Shown here: positions 51,614 to 63,583 of the stretch, one piece after another
Position numbering within the stretch: position 1 is the first letter of the stretch
Layout: each line of letters opens with the position of its first letter
Source of the DNA: Camarhynchus parvulus
Taxonomy: Eukaryota; Chordata; Aves; Passeriformes; Thraupidae
Assembly: GCF_901933205.1 (NCBI RefSeq)
Contig: NC_044573.1
Location: 26,471,493 to 26,535,492 of the forward strand
Length of the DNA: 64,000 nt
Direction: 5' to 3'
Made by a program: the position numbers and the translations under genes
Notes under the pieces: model-generated
Seen by the model: the letters and a program-made list of their open reading frames with translations, nothing else
What the model was told of the DNA's origin: nothing
The model's database searches: none

Positions 51614-53757
51614 CTTTTTGTTTGTTCGGGGGTTTTTGTGTTTGTTTTGATGGGAACATCAAATGGTCAAACTTTTCGTAAAAGGAGCTCCCATGTACTA
51701 ACTTGTATTTCTAACATGGAAGTACCATGACCCGTTCAGTATTAATGTGTAGGTGTTAGTTTATTGAGGTAGTTAAACATTAATATTCCTGTTTCACAAA
51801 CTGAGAAACTGGACCTGAGCAGTCAGATATCCTATTCAGGGTCATGCTTGGATGCAGTGATCCCTGCTCCCACTCTGCTGGATGTCCATGGCAGTGCTAC
51901 TGCTCACATCCAAACCTGGACACTTCTTCCACAATGGCTTCCTATGGTAGCTCCTCCCATTATATGAATGCATGTGCATTCCTTCATTAGAAAAGCACTA
52001 AAAAATTGTGAGAATGTTGTTAAAGCTAAGAAATCTGACATGTCAGAGAAAAAAAGTCACTATTAAGACAGGTTATAAATGTTAACATTTTCATACTTTA
52101 GGAGAGTATCTCAAGTTAGAGCATATGCTTCAATTTTATCTTTCTACAAATACTCCTTGCCTCACCAAGTATGCAAACAACAGCAAAGGTAGAAGTAGCC
52201 AAAACCAGAGATGTGGTCAAATATGTTAACACAAATTCAGGTTGCAACTGAAGAGTGAGCATTACTTTCTCCCTCCAAAGTTACCCTAAAATGTGCCTTT
52301 GCTTTTGAAATATTCCCTGTAATTAACATCTAGGTTGGGCTCCTGTCATGAAAATGAGGGAAAACAGATGATCTGATATACAGAAGTGGATGGGGGATTT
52401 TGCTTTTAACAGACATATCTAAATAACTCTCATTAGACACAGGTATAACCGATGTGCCAACACATAGATTATTTTTGAGACACCAAAAACTGGAAGCAAT
52501 GTCTAACTCAGAACAGGCTTTAGAGAAGCTTGAAAATCTAGTTGGCAGTGTCTAGAAGGAATACTAATTTTCTTACCAGGTTATGACCTTGCAAATTCCT
52601 TTATAGGGCTTGTTCTTTGTTAATATCACTGAGGCTGAGACTATTGCATTTCAATGCATCTAAATTCCTTTCCTTTGTTTGCCCCTGGAATGTGTGTTCT
52701 TAGTCACTTAGCTATTGAAGACCTGGGTGCCTTTTTGTCTCTAACCTGTCCTGGAACATTACTGTCTCCATGGCAGAGGAGGATAGGTATGGCTGATAAT
52801 ATTATCTATTTAACACTTTCTTCAAATAATGTCTCCTGAGTGGGAGGAACAGGCAGGCTAGAGCCTGCCCTTGGGTCACTTTGTAAACTTCTATGACAGT
52901 ATTTCAGGCCTTGCAATCACTGAGGGGCAGGAGGGAAGACTACTATTTTCTTAGTTCAAAGGGCTCCAAAATGGGTAATCCAGTTTATCAGAAATTTGGA
53001 TTATTCTCTGATCAAGCAGGTTGTGCCTTGGCAGAAGTAAACACAGTTTATAAAGGCCAGTTTGTCTAATCAAGAAGCATGAGGATAGCCAGAACAGACC
53101 CAATTCAGCCAAACAATAGTAGTAACACTACACTTTTTTAGGGTTTTATCATTGATTTTAGAGGGGGGCAAACTGAAAGACAGCTGAGAATTTTACTTGG
53201 TATGTATTTATAGCTTTTGGGTCCCAGTAAAACACAATTTATCAATCTGTGCTGTAATACTCACAATCAGTCTGATAAATCAGATATTTGATTCAAGCTA
53301 CTAGAACAATTCCAATTAATGGGACAGAGGAACCCCAACTATGTCCTTTCCTTCATTAAGAACTCACAAAATGCAGAAAGGATAATCTCATCACTTCACA
53401 GGAAATAGTTCAATATGCTCTCATAGTTGTCTCCTATCTTGTCACTACTAGGACTAGAGTCACTAGGATTTGAGTAAAGTTGGGTTTATTATTAACCAGA
53501 GCTTATGTAAGACGGTATTGCATCTGTTTCTATTTTTGCAGTTATTGGGTTCTGTTGATTTTTCATGAGCAAAGTGCTGCCTGTGTGAGAGTGCTCATAC
53601 AAAGAAATTGTAATTAGCACTGGTCTGGTGACAAACTGAAATTCACAAGGAAGGTGTGTGGCCAGCCTATGCTCCCTGCAACCAAAGGGTGGTGTCTGTC
53701 TTCTTCTGAGGGATCTGGTGGCAGGACTGTAGGGGGTGGATACGACCCTGCATATGA

Positions 53758-54165
53758 TGCAGCAGACTGGAACTGGAAGATGCCATGAGTGGTGGCAAGG
53801 TCCTGCTGCCACAGCTGGGAGCAAGACCCATCAAGGTGTTGCCATCCCAAACTCAGGAGTACCAGATACTGTGCAGGATCTATGCAATGTCCCAGGCAGG
53901 GCTCCTCTCACAGACCAGCAGCAGAGCATCTCAAAAAATTGCATGTGCAGAGGAAGCAGGGCAGGGTGTGCAGCTTTTTGCACTCCTGTCACACGAGGAG
54001 TGGCAAAGCAAGCATGTCCTGGTTGGGTCCTGGACCGGCTCTGAACCTTTCCAAGAGGTTACAGGAATTCTCCAGAACAGTGCCAGCCTGCATGTGCCCG
54101 GCGGTGCTGCCCTCCGCTGCAGGCAGGATTGTGCCCTTGTGCAACATGTGGTGGGTGTGGATTGA
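53758..54165 (+). other. Open reading frame of unknown status in G+C-rich patch
   Basis: A frame opens after a TGA at 53,755 and runs to a TGA at 54,163-54,165. It has an ATG at 53,785, giving 126 residues that start MSGGKVLLPQLG. Codons are rich in CTG, CAG and GAG, which looks gene-like, but such trinucleotides are common in bird G+C-rich DNA. Two other + frames overlap it and are open nearly as long, including one of 192 codons at 53,789-54,367. No domain or family is recognised. It could be an unannotated exon, part of a lncRNA, or chance; I favour chance or lncRNA. Confidence 0.25.
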
Positions 54166-55733
54166 TGGAATACTACTCTGTACAAGCAGGTGTCAGTTTG
54201 TCCTCTCACAGTTTCCCAGTACCACCACAAGTCTGCCGACTTTCCCCCTCACCCCTTCCCTTTCTTGGTTTTTTTGGGAGAGGACAGGCAGGACTGAGGG
54301 AACCAAGATCCCAGAACGGGCACAAACAGGAATTTTCTTAGAACAGGCATTTGTAGTCCTTCTGTGAATGATGGAACATGGAGAATACCTCCTGGATTAT
54401 TCTCCTGCCCACCCCTAACCTGTGTGATGGCACTGAACTCGCTGTGCTCTGAGCTGGCGCGCTGCACCCCAGCCCTGCAGCCCGACCCTCCTGCTGCCCC
54501 AAACACGATGCTGCAGCCTGCAGCTCACTCAGTCCTGCACGTGGGATTGGGAAGCTGTGAAATGAGCTGGGATGCTGCCTCATGAGATGGGAGGGGGACA
54601 GTGCCCCAGACATACACAGCCACCACCATGCCTATCATTTTTTAAGAGGATAGCCAAATCTCTGGGCTGCTGTGAGTCAAATGCACAGTGCACTTAAATG
54701 TGCCACGCTCATGTGCAGCCTGTCAGGGGAAAGAGCTTTTTTAGTGTTTGGGCTTTGCCTGAACCACAAATATGCAGAACTACCTTAAGCCTTTCAGTCT
54801 CTGCTGTGTTTTATCCCACAGCAGGGGAAGGAGGGGGAAGCAGAGAGATACAAAGCGGGACTGTGGCTCCTGTGTGGAAATGCACGTCGGTTTATGGCGA
54901 GGGATCCCATCCCATATCTCTGATCCGCTTACCTGGGGGCAGCTGGGTGCCTGGCTGATGCTGACACTAAGCACAGCCCTGAGGAGGCATCCAGAGCCAG
55001 GCACAGCAGTTGGGGCTCCTCGCCTGTCACCCCGAGGGCAGCTCACGCTGGGTGTCTCCAGCTGTCCCTAGCAGCCAGCCCAGGCTGAGATAGTGCCCTT
55101 AGAAACCTGGATGTTTTGCCGACTGAGGCCCAATCTTGCTTTCAAATCTTGTACCTGTCCTCAGGGTTGAAAACCTTCTGGGGCGTGAGAGCACCTTGGA
55201 GTTCCTGTGAAGTCTGAAATGTGGCTGTTTTTGAGAGGAAGATTGCCAGAGCATGTAACAGCTGTCTCTGGCATGAAACGACAGCAAAAAATGCAACTTA
55301 TCTGTGCCAGTGACACAAAAGTATGCGCTGGGTCTCTCAGCTTTTGTCTAAGCCATCTCACAGAGGGAGATGGGGGTGGATTGTGGGATTCCTTAGGAAT
55401 ATAGAGTATAATTTTGGCTGTTCCAGAGAGCCCCAGAGCTTGGAGCTGTGGCTATGGAGCACTATTACTTCCCCATGGCAACTGGTAGATCACGAGGCGA
55501 GCCCCTCTGGAGAAAGGCTGGCATCTTGAGGAGGGGAAAATGGGTCTGTTGCATGAGAGTTGGTGTCTTTGACTTGTCTTAGTCACAGACATAAATAGCT
55601 GAAGGAAATAGGCTGGTTGATGTATGTGCTGTTGCTAAAGAGTATTCAAAATGAGAAAATTATCTGCTTTTCCCAGGAAAGGGGAGGAGGGAGGAATCTG
55701 CTTTTCATCCTTCTTCTCTATTCTGCCATAATT

Positions 55734-55815
55734 AAAAAAACAAAACAAAACAACCCCCTCCCCCCATAAACCAACTAACAAAAATGCCCAAACCAAACAA
55801 ACCAACCAACCTTAA
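55734..55815. repeat. A/C-rich low-complexity tract
   Basis: Irregular AAAAC and CCAAC units with a C run in the middle. It lies about 120 bp before a CR1 fragment and has no clear tandem period. Confidence 0.7.
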
Positions 55816-55933
55816 ATAAAAATAACTCCGAGGACTTTTATTGTCTTTTAATACTGCTTTGCCTCATTAGATAGAAATCAGTCAAGCCCCAAAGCTATTT
55901 GAGATGGAGGACTGAGACTTTAAGTGCTTTTTA

Positions 55934-56030
55934 GGGTCATAGGATGATAATTCAGATTGGAAGGGGCTTCACTGGATCATCCACTCCAACTGACTAATGG
56001 AAGCAGGGTCAAGTACTCCAGCTTATTAAA
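55934..56030 (-). mobile_element. Short CR1 LINE 3' fragment
   Basis: On the + strand it reads GGTCATAGGATGATAATTCA, then GATTGGAAGGGGCTTC, ATCATCCACTCCAAC and AAGCAGGGTCAAGTA. These are successive blocks of the reverse complement of a CR1 3' end. Only about 100 bp is preserved and it is diverged. The right end is approximate. Confidence 0.75.
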
Positions 56031-56117
56031 TGAGGCTATATAAAAACAAAACCAAAGCCAAAAAATCCTTTTTATTTCAAGACCTGCAGTAACGACTGAA
56101 GTAATTAGAGAGTAACT

Positions 56118-56142
56118 ATATATGTGTGTATGTGTGTGTGTT
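56118..56142. repeat. Short TG/TATG microsatellite
   Basis: TATATATGTG followed by TGTATGTGTGTGTG units, an imperfect dinucleotide run. Confidence 0.75.
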
Positions 56143-58602
56143 TTCCACAAGCCATGGTTACCACAGAGCAACAGTTCTTTGGGCTTTTGTTACCTGTTGT
56201 ACTTTTATGCCCTGACCTCCCTCTTTGGAGCAGAGAGGGATGAGTTGGAGCTGAAGATGAAAATGGCCTGGCCCAACTCTCTCTCTTACCTAGACAGTAG
56301 AGCATGGCAGGACCATACGTCCCAAAGTCTTAGTGAGGATCTCCTGGCAGAGCAGCACCATCCATAGGGAAATTGAGTGGCTGTAGAAAGCAAACCCTGG
56401 CCCTTCCATACCTCTCAAATCTTAGGGGAAATGACAGGGATTTTTCTGGAATAAATACAAATAGGACTATGGAGAAAAAAAGTTGGAAAATTAGATTTGT
56501 TTTTCCAAAAGCATGGAAATCAAGGTGGCTTTCTATTAACATCTGTCTTGCTTTTGCCTTCAAAGAAAGCAAGCCTTTTAACATTTTCCTATGGTGCAGT
56601 GAATCCAAACACAACAGTGACAAGCTGGTTCATGGGAACCGGAAACTGAGACGGGCTAGAAAACAACATCCTCGGGGGAAAAAAAAGAATGCTGCTTTCA
56701 GGGCTGCTTCTTTTTTATTTTTATTGCTATCGGAAACAAGTGACCTACTGCAGCCAAGTAGGCCTGGGGCTAAAATAAAAGGACCTTCAGAAGGCAACCA
56801 AAATACACAGACGAAATTATGTACTCAACATGAGCGTAATTGCTACCGTGCGGTCCTTTTCCCCTACCAGTGCCTATAATTTTAATTTCTAAGGGAAAAC
56901 AACTGTAACTGGAAAGTTTCTGTGCCTCAGTTATTGTTCCCATAGGAGAAAAAAAAATTGAGCAAAAGAGAAAATAGACAAGAACATGATGTTTAGGGGT
57001 AGACAGAGAAACTGGAGCAAGATTTGATGTAAAATGGTTCTCACCAATATGAATGGAAGGATATAAAAATAAATATTGCTGTATTTGTGTGCCATTAAGT
57101 TGACAGACAACAACATTTAGACCACAATTAGGCCTTGCTTTAACCTAGAATAAGATGCAGGAATTGGATTGCCGGTTTTCAGTAAGGCATAGGTCTGAGA
57201 GTAGGAAAACACAAAATCATTTTTGTCCTATGAATCCGTGCTTCTTATCCATGATCCCATACGACCAGCTAATACACCTACTATGAAAAAACTTTCTGCC
57301 ACTCACACTAGCCCTATGCCTCTGACACACCAGCATATTCCTGCCAATATGTGACTCCCCTAAGAGACACCAATCCAGTAACGTGCCCATGTGTGCTAAT
57401 GTACTTAAACACAAAAACAAATAAAAGTGGTTGATTGCTTTAGTATGTTTTACAGACATAGGAATAGCAAAAAGAAAAATTACAGGTTCTCCTCTCCCCT
57501 GCATTTGTCTCCTCTTTCTATGAACCCAAAAAGCCTCAGATGCTGACAGTGTGATCAATATGCTCTGACAGCTGTATTCCAATGACATCTACATTCTTAA
57601 ATAAAAGAGATTTGCAACTGAATTAAAACATGCAAAAAGCTTTTCCCTTATCAGTCATGGCAAACTTTTTTGTTTTTCCTAGGAGGAAGAGCCTTCTGCA
57701 TAAACTAGTGGATCAAAATTTAGTGAAGCATTTAGATGCTTGAAATAATCAAGGTGCTGTTATTTTAAAAACTTAGGAAGGGAGATGCTTTAGACTTTTA
57801 ATTTGGAGAACACCAAGAAGTCTGTCCTTAGGTCCTTTTTAGTTTGCTAATTGTGCTGAGCTAATCATATCTGTGGGATTCCACTAAATAACTCCCATCA
57901 GATTTGGTTGTTAGTACCTGCTAATCTGGACTGATACACAGCTGCTTTCCTGGCTACTTACTTCACAGCAGAATCACTTTTTTTATGAGGTATACTTTTC
58001 CCTGCCAGTTTACTCTCAGGTGATTAATTTTATCCCATGGTTTTATTTTTATTTCTGTAAATACCTTCACGTTTTGGACTTTAGATGAAGACTCTCAAAA
58101 ATTCCCAGGGCTGTCTCCCACTGCTGCTGGAGACTGCTCAATTGGACTACATATGTTTAGCTCTTGTGAAGAAGTCTCAGGCAGTTCCTGCAACCACATT
58201 ATTGTTTTGAAGCTCTTGTCCAAAGTCCTTCATGTTTGTTTACATCTTTCTGAAGTTCAAATGAAAACACTGCTGGATTGTCACTGGCCTTGCAAAGAAG
58301 TACTTTTTGCCCTTTCTAGATGCAGATTTTTAAAGACTAAACTTGTTGATTGTGTTGTTCTCATGTTGTAATGCCTCATCTCACTGCATGAGATAAATTA
58401 GCTCTTGCTGGAATTTAATTTAAATGACACATCTTTGCAGCAGGGATAAAACAGGACCAGCTCTGAATTTCACACCTCCATGTCACTGTGTTTTCACTAA
58501 CATTTATCAAATTATTTTCTTTCCAAACACTGTGTATAACTGATGTTTTCCCAGGTTTGATTCCATTTAAAATTGTTCTTATTCCTAACTCTTTTCTGGC
58601 TC

Positions 58603-58645
58603 TCTTCTGTTCTAGACAGATTCTGTTCTTCTGTTCTAGACAGAT
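58603..58645. repeat. 24-bp tandem duplication, 1.8 copies
   Basis: The 19-mer TCTTCTGTTCTAGACAGAT occurs at 58,603-58,621 and again at 58,627-58,645, exactly 24 bp apart and without mismatch. The - strand open frame across it shows the repeat as two copies of NRICLEQK. A recent local slippage or duplication is likely. Confidence 0.9.
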
Positions 58646-60470
58646 CCTTACAGTATTGCTCAGCTTTAGTATCAACTAAAGATCTGGATCTTCATTGATT
58701 TACACAGGCTCTGAGTTCTACAAGGACATTTTGGGGTCCTGTTATATTGTTTTTCTTCTGCTCAAACTGAACTACATGAAGTCTTTTAGTTAGGATGGAA
58801 TAATTATACAACTGCTCTAACTGCTGAATTATTACACAAACTACTCTACGATCTTCATTCTCCACAATCTAGTTGAATACTTCCTAATCTCAGGTATGTG
58901 ACACCAGTGTTTAAAGAGAGGTGATCTTTGCATTATTAAAGAAGTGTGGAAGTGAATTTAGCTGTTAAATAGCATACAGTAAATGGCTAAAAGTGAACTC
59001 TTTTTTACTGTGGTTTCAGTTAATTCTTACACTTGACTTGCTGAGATAGAGTACCTTAAGATTTTTTCACCTACTCTCAGTTCACTCATTCAGCCACTTC
59101 TGAATAGAAGCATGTTCAGATTTTTGGGTTTTACGAGAATCTGTTTTAAAAAGAGAGTGTCCAAGGTGGAAAATGCTTTAAGACCAGGAATGAACGCATT
59201 ACAAAGCAATGAAGGTAGGAAGTAACCTTGCAGGTGAAAGTGCTGCATTACTTGTCAGCAGGCACAGGGTACTGAGGTACCAGCAAGGGTGAAGCAAGCT
59301 TTCTCAAGCCTTTTTATAGTCTTAGAGGCAGCCCATCTATAGCACCCACTAGCAGAAGATCCCGTTAAGAAACTCCCAAAATGTTTATTCTACTACATAG
59401 CAATGCAGATTTTCTGTGGTAAGATCACTTTTATTTCTCCTTTTTGAATTTCAAAAACTTATCAAAAACCTTCCTCCTTTTCAGTCTCAGGATTTATGTA
59501 CAAGAAAACATCTTTTCTGTTCTACTGTGCCTGGTGAAATAGTGCTGTGCCCTTTGATAAGGCTGCTGCTCTTGCACTGATCCTCTGGCTTGAAGTGTGC
59601 TTGAATAGATGCAGCATTCCAGAGCTGCCTGTCAAGGCTAAGGGCACCTGTCCCCTGATCCTCTGCCCCTTTTGGGAGAGGCATGGGGCAGAGCATGGAG
59701 CTGGTGGTCCCATGTGCCAGCAATTCCAGACAAGTGCTGGAAAAGCAGCTAGCTACTATGGGGATCAGCTTGTGGCTGATGTATGGTAATTTAGATTGAG
59801 ATCAGGAATGGTGTCGTTTCCCCCTCGGAGACAAGGGAATTTGTTGTGGTGCCTGTGGCTGCTCCCATGCCCCAAACGCTGATCCCATTGCTAGAGAGCC
59901 GCTGCCGTTTATTTCCCCAGTGGTTTTATGAGCTAACCACACCCGCTGCTGGTTTCTACAGTACCAATTTACAAGACTGACTGGTTTGGATGAGGAAACC
60001 CACATTTCCTGAGGTATCCCAGGGAGCTCAAAAGCCAAGATCTTAAGAAAATTAACAGAAGTGGTGATTTTTTTTTTCCAGCATTCAGCTTTAGAGAGGG
60101 CTGTTTGTTTCTCTTTCTGTGGAGGAGGCAGCTGCAGACGCACGCTCTCAAGCACCAAGAACTTCTGGTATTGCTCTTGTTGCAATAGTTGGAATTGCTA
60201 GCCAATTGTTGGATTTTAGTCTTGATCCCACAATATCTTTCTGCCCTAGGAGCAATCAAACTACAGTCCTTGAGTGCCTTCACTCAGGTAGGTGAGAAGC
60301 TGGGTGGAATAAGCAGATGCATCCATTTTAACCACAAAAGAGAAGAAGTCTGTCTCGCTTCCCTGCACCAGCTGCAGGCTGCTTGGACGCTTTGAGATGA
60401 GTCAGCCTTAATACTAGCACAAATTTGTGTACTTTACACACTCTTTTCCTCAGTTTGCTTCCTCCTGGCT

Positions 60471-60860
60471 GAATCACAGAATGCTTGGGGTTGGAAGGGA
60501 CCTAAAGATCATCTAATTCTAAGGGCCACCTTCCACTAGACCAGGTTGCTTAAAGCCCTATCCAGCCTGGCATTGAACACTCCCAGGGATGGAGCATCCA
60601 CAGCTTCTCTGGGCAAGCTGCTCCAGCGCCTCACCACCCTCATGGTAAAGAATTCTTTCCTAATATCTAACCTATATTTATTATCTTTTGGTTTGAAGCC
60701 GTTCCCCTTGTCCTGTTGCTATGCTTCCTTGTAAAAAGTTCCTCTCCAGCTCTCTTGTAGCCCCCTTTAGGTACTGGAAGGTGCTATAAAGTCTCCCTAA
60801 AACCTTCTCTTCTCCAGGATGAACAGCCCCGAACTCTCTCAGCCTGTTGCCATAGGAAAG
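60471..60860 (-). mobile_element. CR1 LINE 3' end, antisense orientation
   Basis: On the + strand it starts GAATCACAGAATGC, the inverted CR1 3' octamer. Well-preserved blocks follow: GGGTTGGAAGGGACC, ACCAGGTTGCTTAAAGCCC, GATGGAGCATCCACAGCTTC, CTCACCACCCTCATGGTAAAG and CTTCTCTTCTCCAGGATGAAC. It fades near CCATAGGA. The copy is about 390 bp and 5'-truncated. It looks less diverged than the copy at 15.9 kb. Confidence 0.92.
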
Positions 60861-63583
60861 CTGAAGTGGCTGATAGGAATAGTTTAATATAAGAGAGGAA
60901 TGGGTGTGGGAAGCTGGATGGAGGAAATACTTTTCACCTGTGATGAACAGTTAGATCAGCATACTTGGCCCCCTGGAGCTGCAGTATTTTTCCAGCCTTA
61001 CTGCTTGGGACAACTCTTGTAACTGGGGAGGGAGGAAAAGGCTGGTCCACACCAGCCTTAGCCCCTTGGGACCTCCAGTCACCTGCTGAAGCTCTCCTGT
61101 GCTGGCCCTGCAGTTCTCCTGAAGTGCTAGAAAGTGTTACAAAAGTTATGCTTGGAGAAATATGGAGGGGTGGATACCTTTTTTTAAAAAAGCATTAGGC
61201 ATTTGGGTGAATGTTGTTTAACTCAAAGTTCCTAGAATTCAGCTCTTTTACTAAAATTACCTGTGACTGTCCTGAGAGAATTAGTTTACCACCTAATTTT
61301 TAATAAAAGGTATTAAAAAAAAGGCAGCTTGTGAGGAATTGCTGGCATAATACTAAATAGAATTATTGCAGAATAATTACTGTTAAATGCTATGTACTCA
61401 AGGAGCTGAAAATATAACTTGCAGGCCCAACTATGTGCTTTGAAATATTAAAGTAATATTGCAGATGAGTTATAGACTAGGTCCAATAGTGCAAGGCTTA
61501 GGCTATACATCTGGATGTTGCAGAATCAACCCATGTAAAATATACAGCTGGAAATCTACATTAGCACAGCAGCATATCCCATCAGTTTTATGGCACATAG
61601 TTAGCAAATGCTGAAGAGCATGTGATTCTTCTGCATAATAACTGCATCCCACCTAGCTGAGGTCCCTGGGAGCTCTCTTTATCTCTCTGGGAAATGCTTT
61701 TGTGCATCTTGCAGGAAAAAAAATAAGGTGAGGTGTGTTCCATCCTTGAAGAGTCCACAGACTGATATTGGTGACATGCTCATAAAGGATGGAGAAGGAA
61801 AAATAGGAAAGGATAAAGGGTCACCATGAAATGATGGTCTGATAACACAGCCTGGGCACACTCACAGTTTGATGATTTATACTCAATCCTGTAACTTGCA
61901 GCAATCCACCCACTCACTGCTCCCAAAGTTCCAGAGGCTTCAGCAGCTTCCACAGTAGGCAGTCAGTGTGATACGTTTTCAGGAAAAGGTTTTTGAAAGT
62001 AACAGCTGTGATGAAAATTGCTGTTGGAACCTCAGCTATTGCATTTCTTACCTTATAGTTTCCTTTAAAAATTATCTCCTAATCCTTTCCAGGGCTTCAT
62101 CCTACCAACTAGCTTCTACATTCATCTTGAAAGTGCTCAGAGTATGCACTTTTTAAAATTTGAAATTTATTCTTAAATGTAGATATCTTAATGCCCCACC
62201 TCCTAGCAAGTACACTCTCTCACACAGGAGCATGCAAGAAAAGCTTTGAATTAAGCTCCTCACTCCAAATGAATCTTTAGTGTGTTTTTCTGGCAGAAAG
62301 GGAAGCTGTTGGCCTGTGAAAGGATGTCACGTGGTGGTGAAAGATTCAGGGCACTGGTAGCTTCAGCTGCATGCACAACTTGACACAGAATCCAAGATCT
62401 TAGAATTCTACTGCTACTGTTCATATGGTTAACTACTCTTATAAAAAATATTCTTATTGAAAATAAGAATAATTATTATTGAAAGAGAGCTGAATACGCC
62501 ATTTTGTTTTGCTCCCTCTTTAAAACGAAGACTGCTTTTTCTTTGCCTGAAAGGGTTTCTTTTTAAATAAATGTCATGAATCAAAGCAAGACTTTCTTAA
62601 AACCAGAGGTATAAGAGAATGGGAAATTATTTTTGCCAATAATGAAAAAACTGGTAATTTCTTACAATTTCCCTTTGCTTAAGAAATGTCTTTAGAGAAA
62701 TGAGTTGGAAATTAAGGATCCAGCCAAGTGCAGGCACTGAAGTGCACACTTGTGTTCAAGCAGGAGTCATTATGGGAATTGCTCATGTACTTAAGATGGA
62801 GCGCTGTGCTTTATGCTGCAGAGCAAACTGAGCCTGCCTTTCTAAATTCAAGACTTTATTTATTTTCTTTATTCATTTCTTGTGGGTTTTTTTCTCCTCT
62901 TATAATGTGAAATAACTGCTTATGAACCAGACTTAAAACTAGCACAGCCATATGTATGATGCAGATACATACACAAGCTCCTGTGTGCAGATGACCCTGA
63001 ATCTTCTTATGAAAATGAGGAGTAGGTCTACCCAAACTGTAACCTTTACCCCAAATGCTCCATATATTGCCCCTTACTTGCTCTGTTCATGGAGGGATAA
63101 AGAAGATATTATATCATATCGTGTCTGGCTAATGATCTGGCTAAAAGCGAATATCAACCCCATCACAGGAATGAAAAGGACTGAGATGCTGCTGGCATCT
63201 GTTCAGGAGCAAACCTCTTCTGTGGCTGCCTCACCAAGGTCTTGCCAGTCCAATAGGGCTCTGCCAATGGGTTCATGTGTGCTCCCTGAAAAGCAGCAAA
63301 ATCACCTTGCTGCGTTAAGGATTAGGGCCTCCTGGAAAGCCTGGAAGCTGATGGCAGCTCTTCCACCTCAAAAGTACTGTGAAGTGTGCTGGTTTGCCTT
63401 GCTGCTGGTCCTATGGTAGGACCTCTCTCTTTGCTGAGAAATGTGGGTGATGTTGGGATAGAAAGAACTCTGGCCCTTTTCATTTCTTGCACTTTTATAC
63501 ATGTGTATTCCTAGTTCTGTTGTTTCTGCTGTGTGCAATGATAGGTACTTCCAAAGAGGCAAAAGGGCTTCTTTTCTTATGGA
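60861..63583. other. Intergenic between CR1 and LTR
   Basis: No exon or RNA gene was recognised. An ATG-led frame of 155 codons at 62,952-63,419 has no family resemblance and does not resemble retroviral internal sequence. A weak AT-rich inverted repeat (10 bp) lies at 62,449-62,471. Confidence 0.55.

Larger units (their letters stand above)
48563..55933. other. Intergenic, with a G+C-richer patch at 53.5-55.2 kb
   Basis: The first 5 kb is AT-rich and unremarkable apart from a T tract at 51,593-51,613. From about 53.5 to 55.2 kb the base composition rises and stops become sparse, so several frames stay open together on both strands (see 53,758-54,165). No exon could be assigned. Confidence 0.55.
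56031..60470. other. Intergenic, nothing recognised except small repeats
   Basis: AT-rich sequence with a TG microsatellite at 56,118-56,142 and a 24-bp tandem duplication at 58,603-58,645. The 168-codon open frame at 56,373-56,879 starts at TTG, has no ATG-led gene structure and no family resemblance. Confidence 0.55.

Noticed and set aside
53789..54367. 192-codon open frame, the longest listed
   Set aside because: It overlaps two other open frames in the G+C-rich patch, has Cys/Ser/Pro-rich composition typical of out-of-frame translation, and no family resemblance.
56373..56879. 168-codon + strand open frame
   Set aside because: It begins at TTG, has a low-complexity Lys/Arg-rich middle from A-rich DNA, and shows no domain or splice structure.
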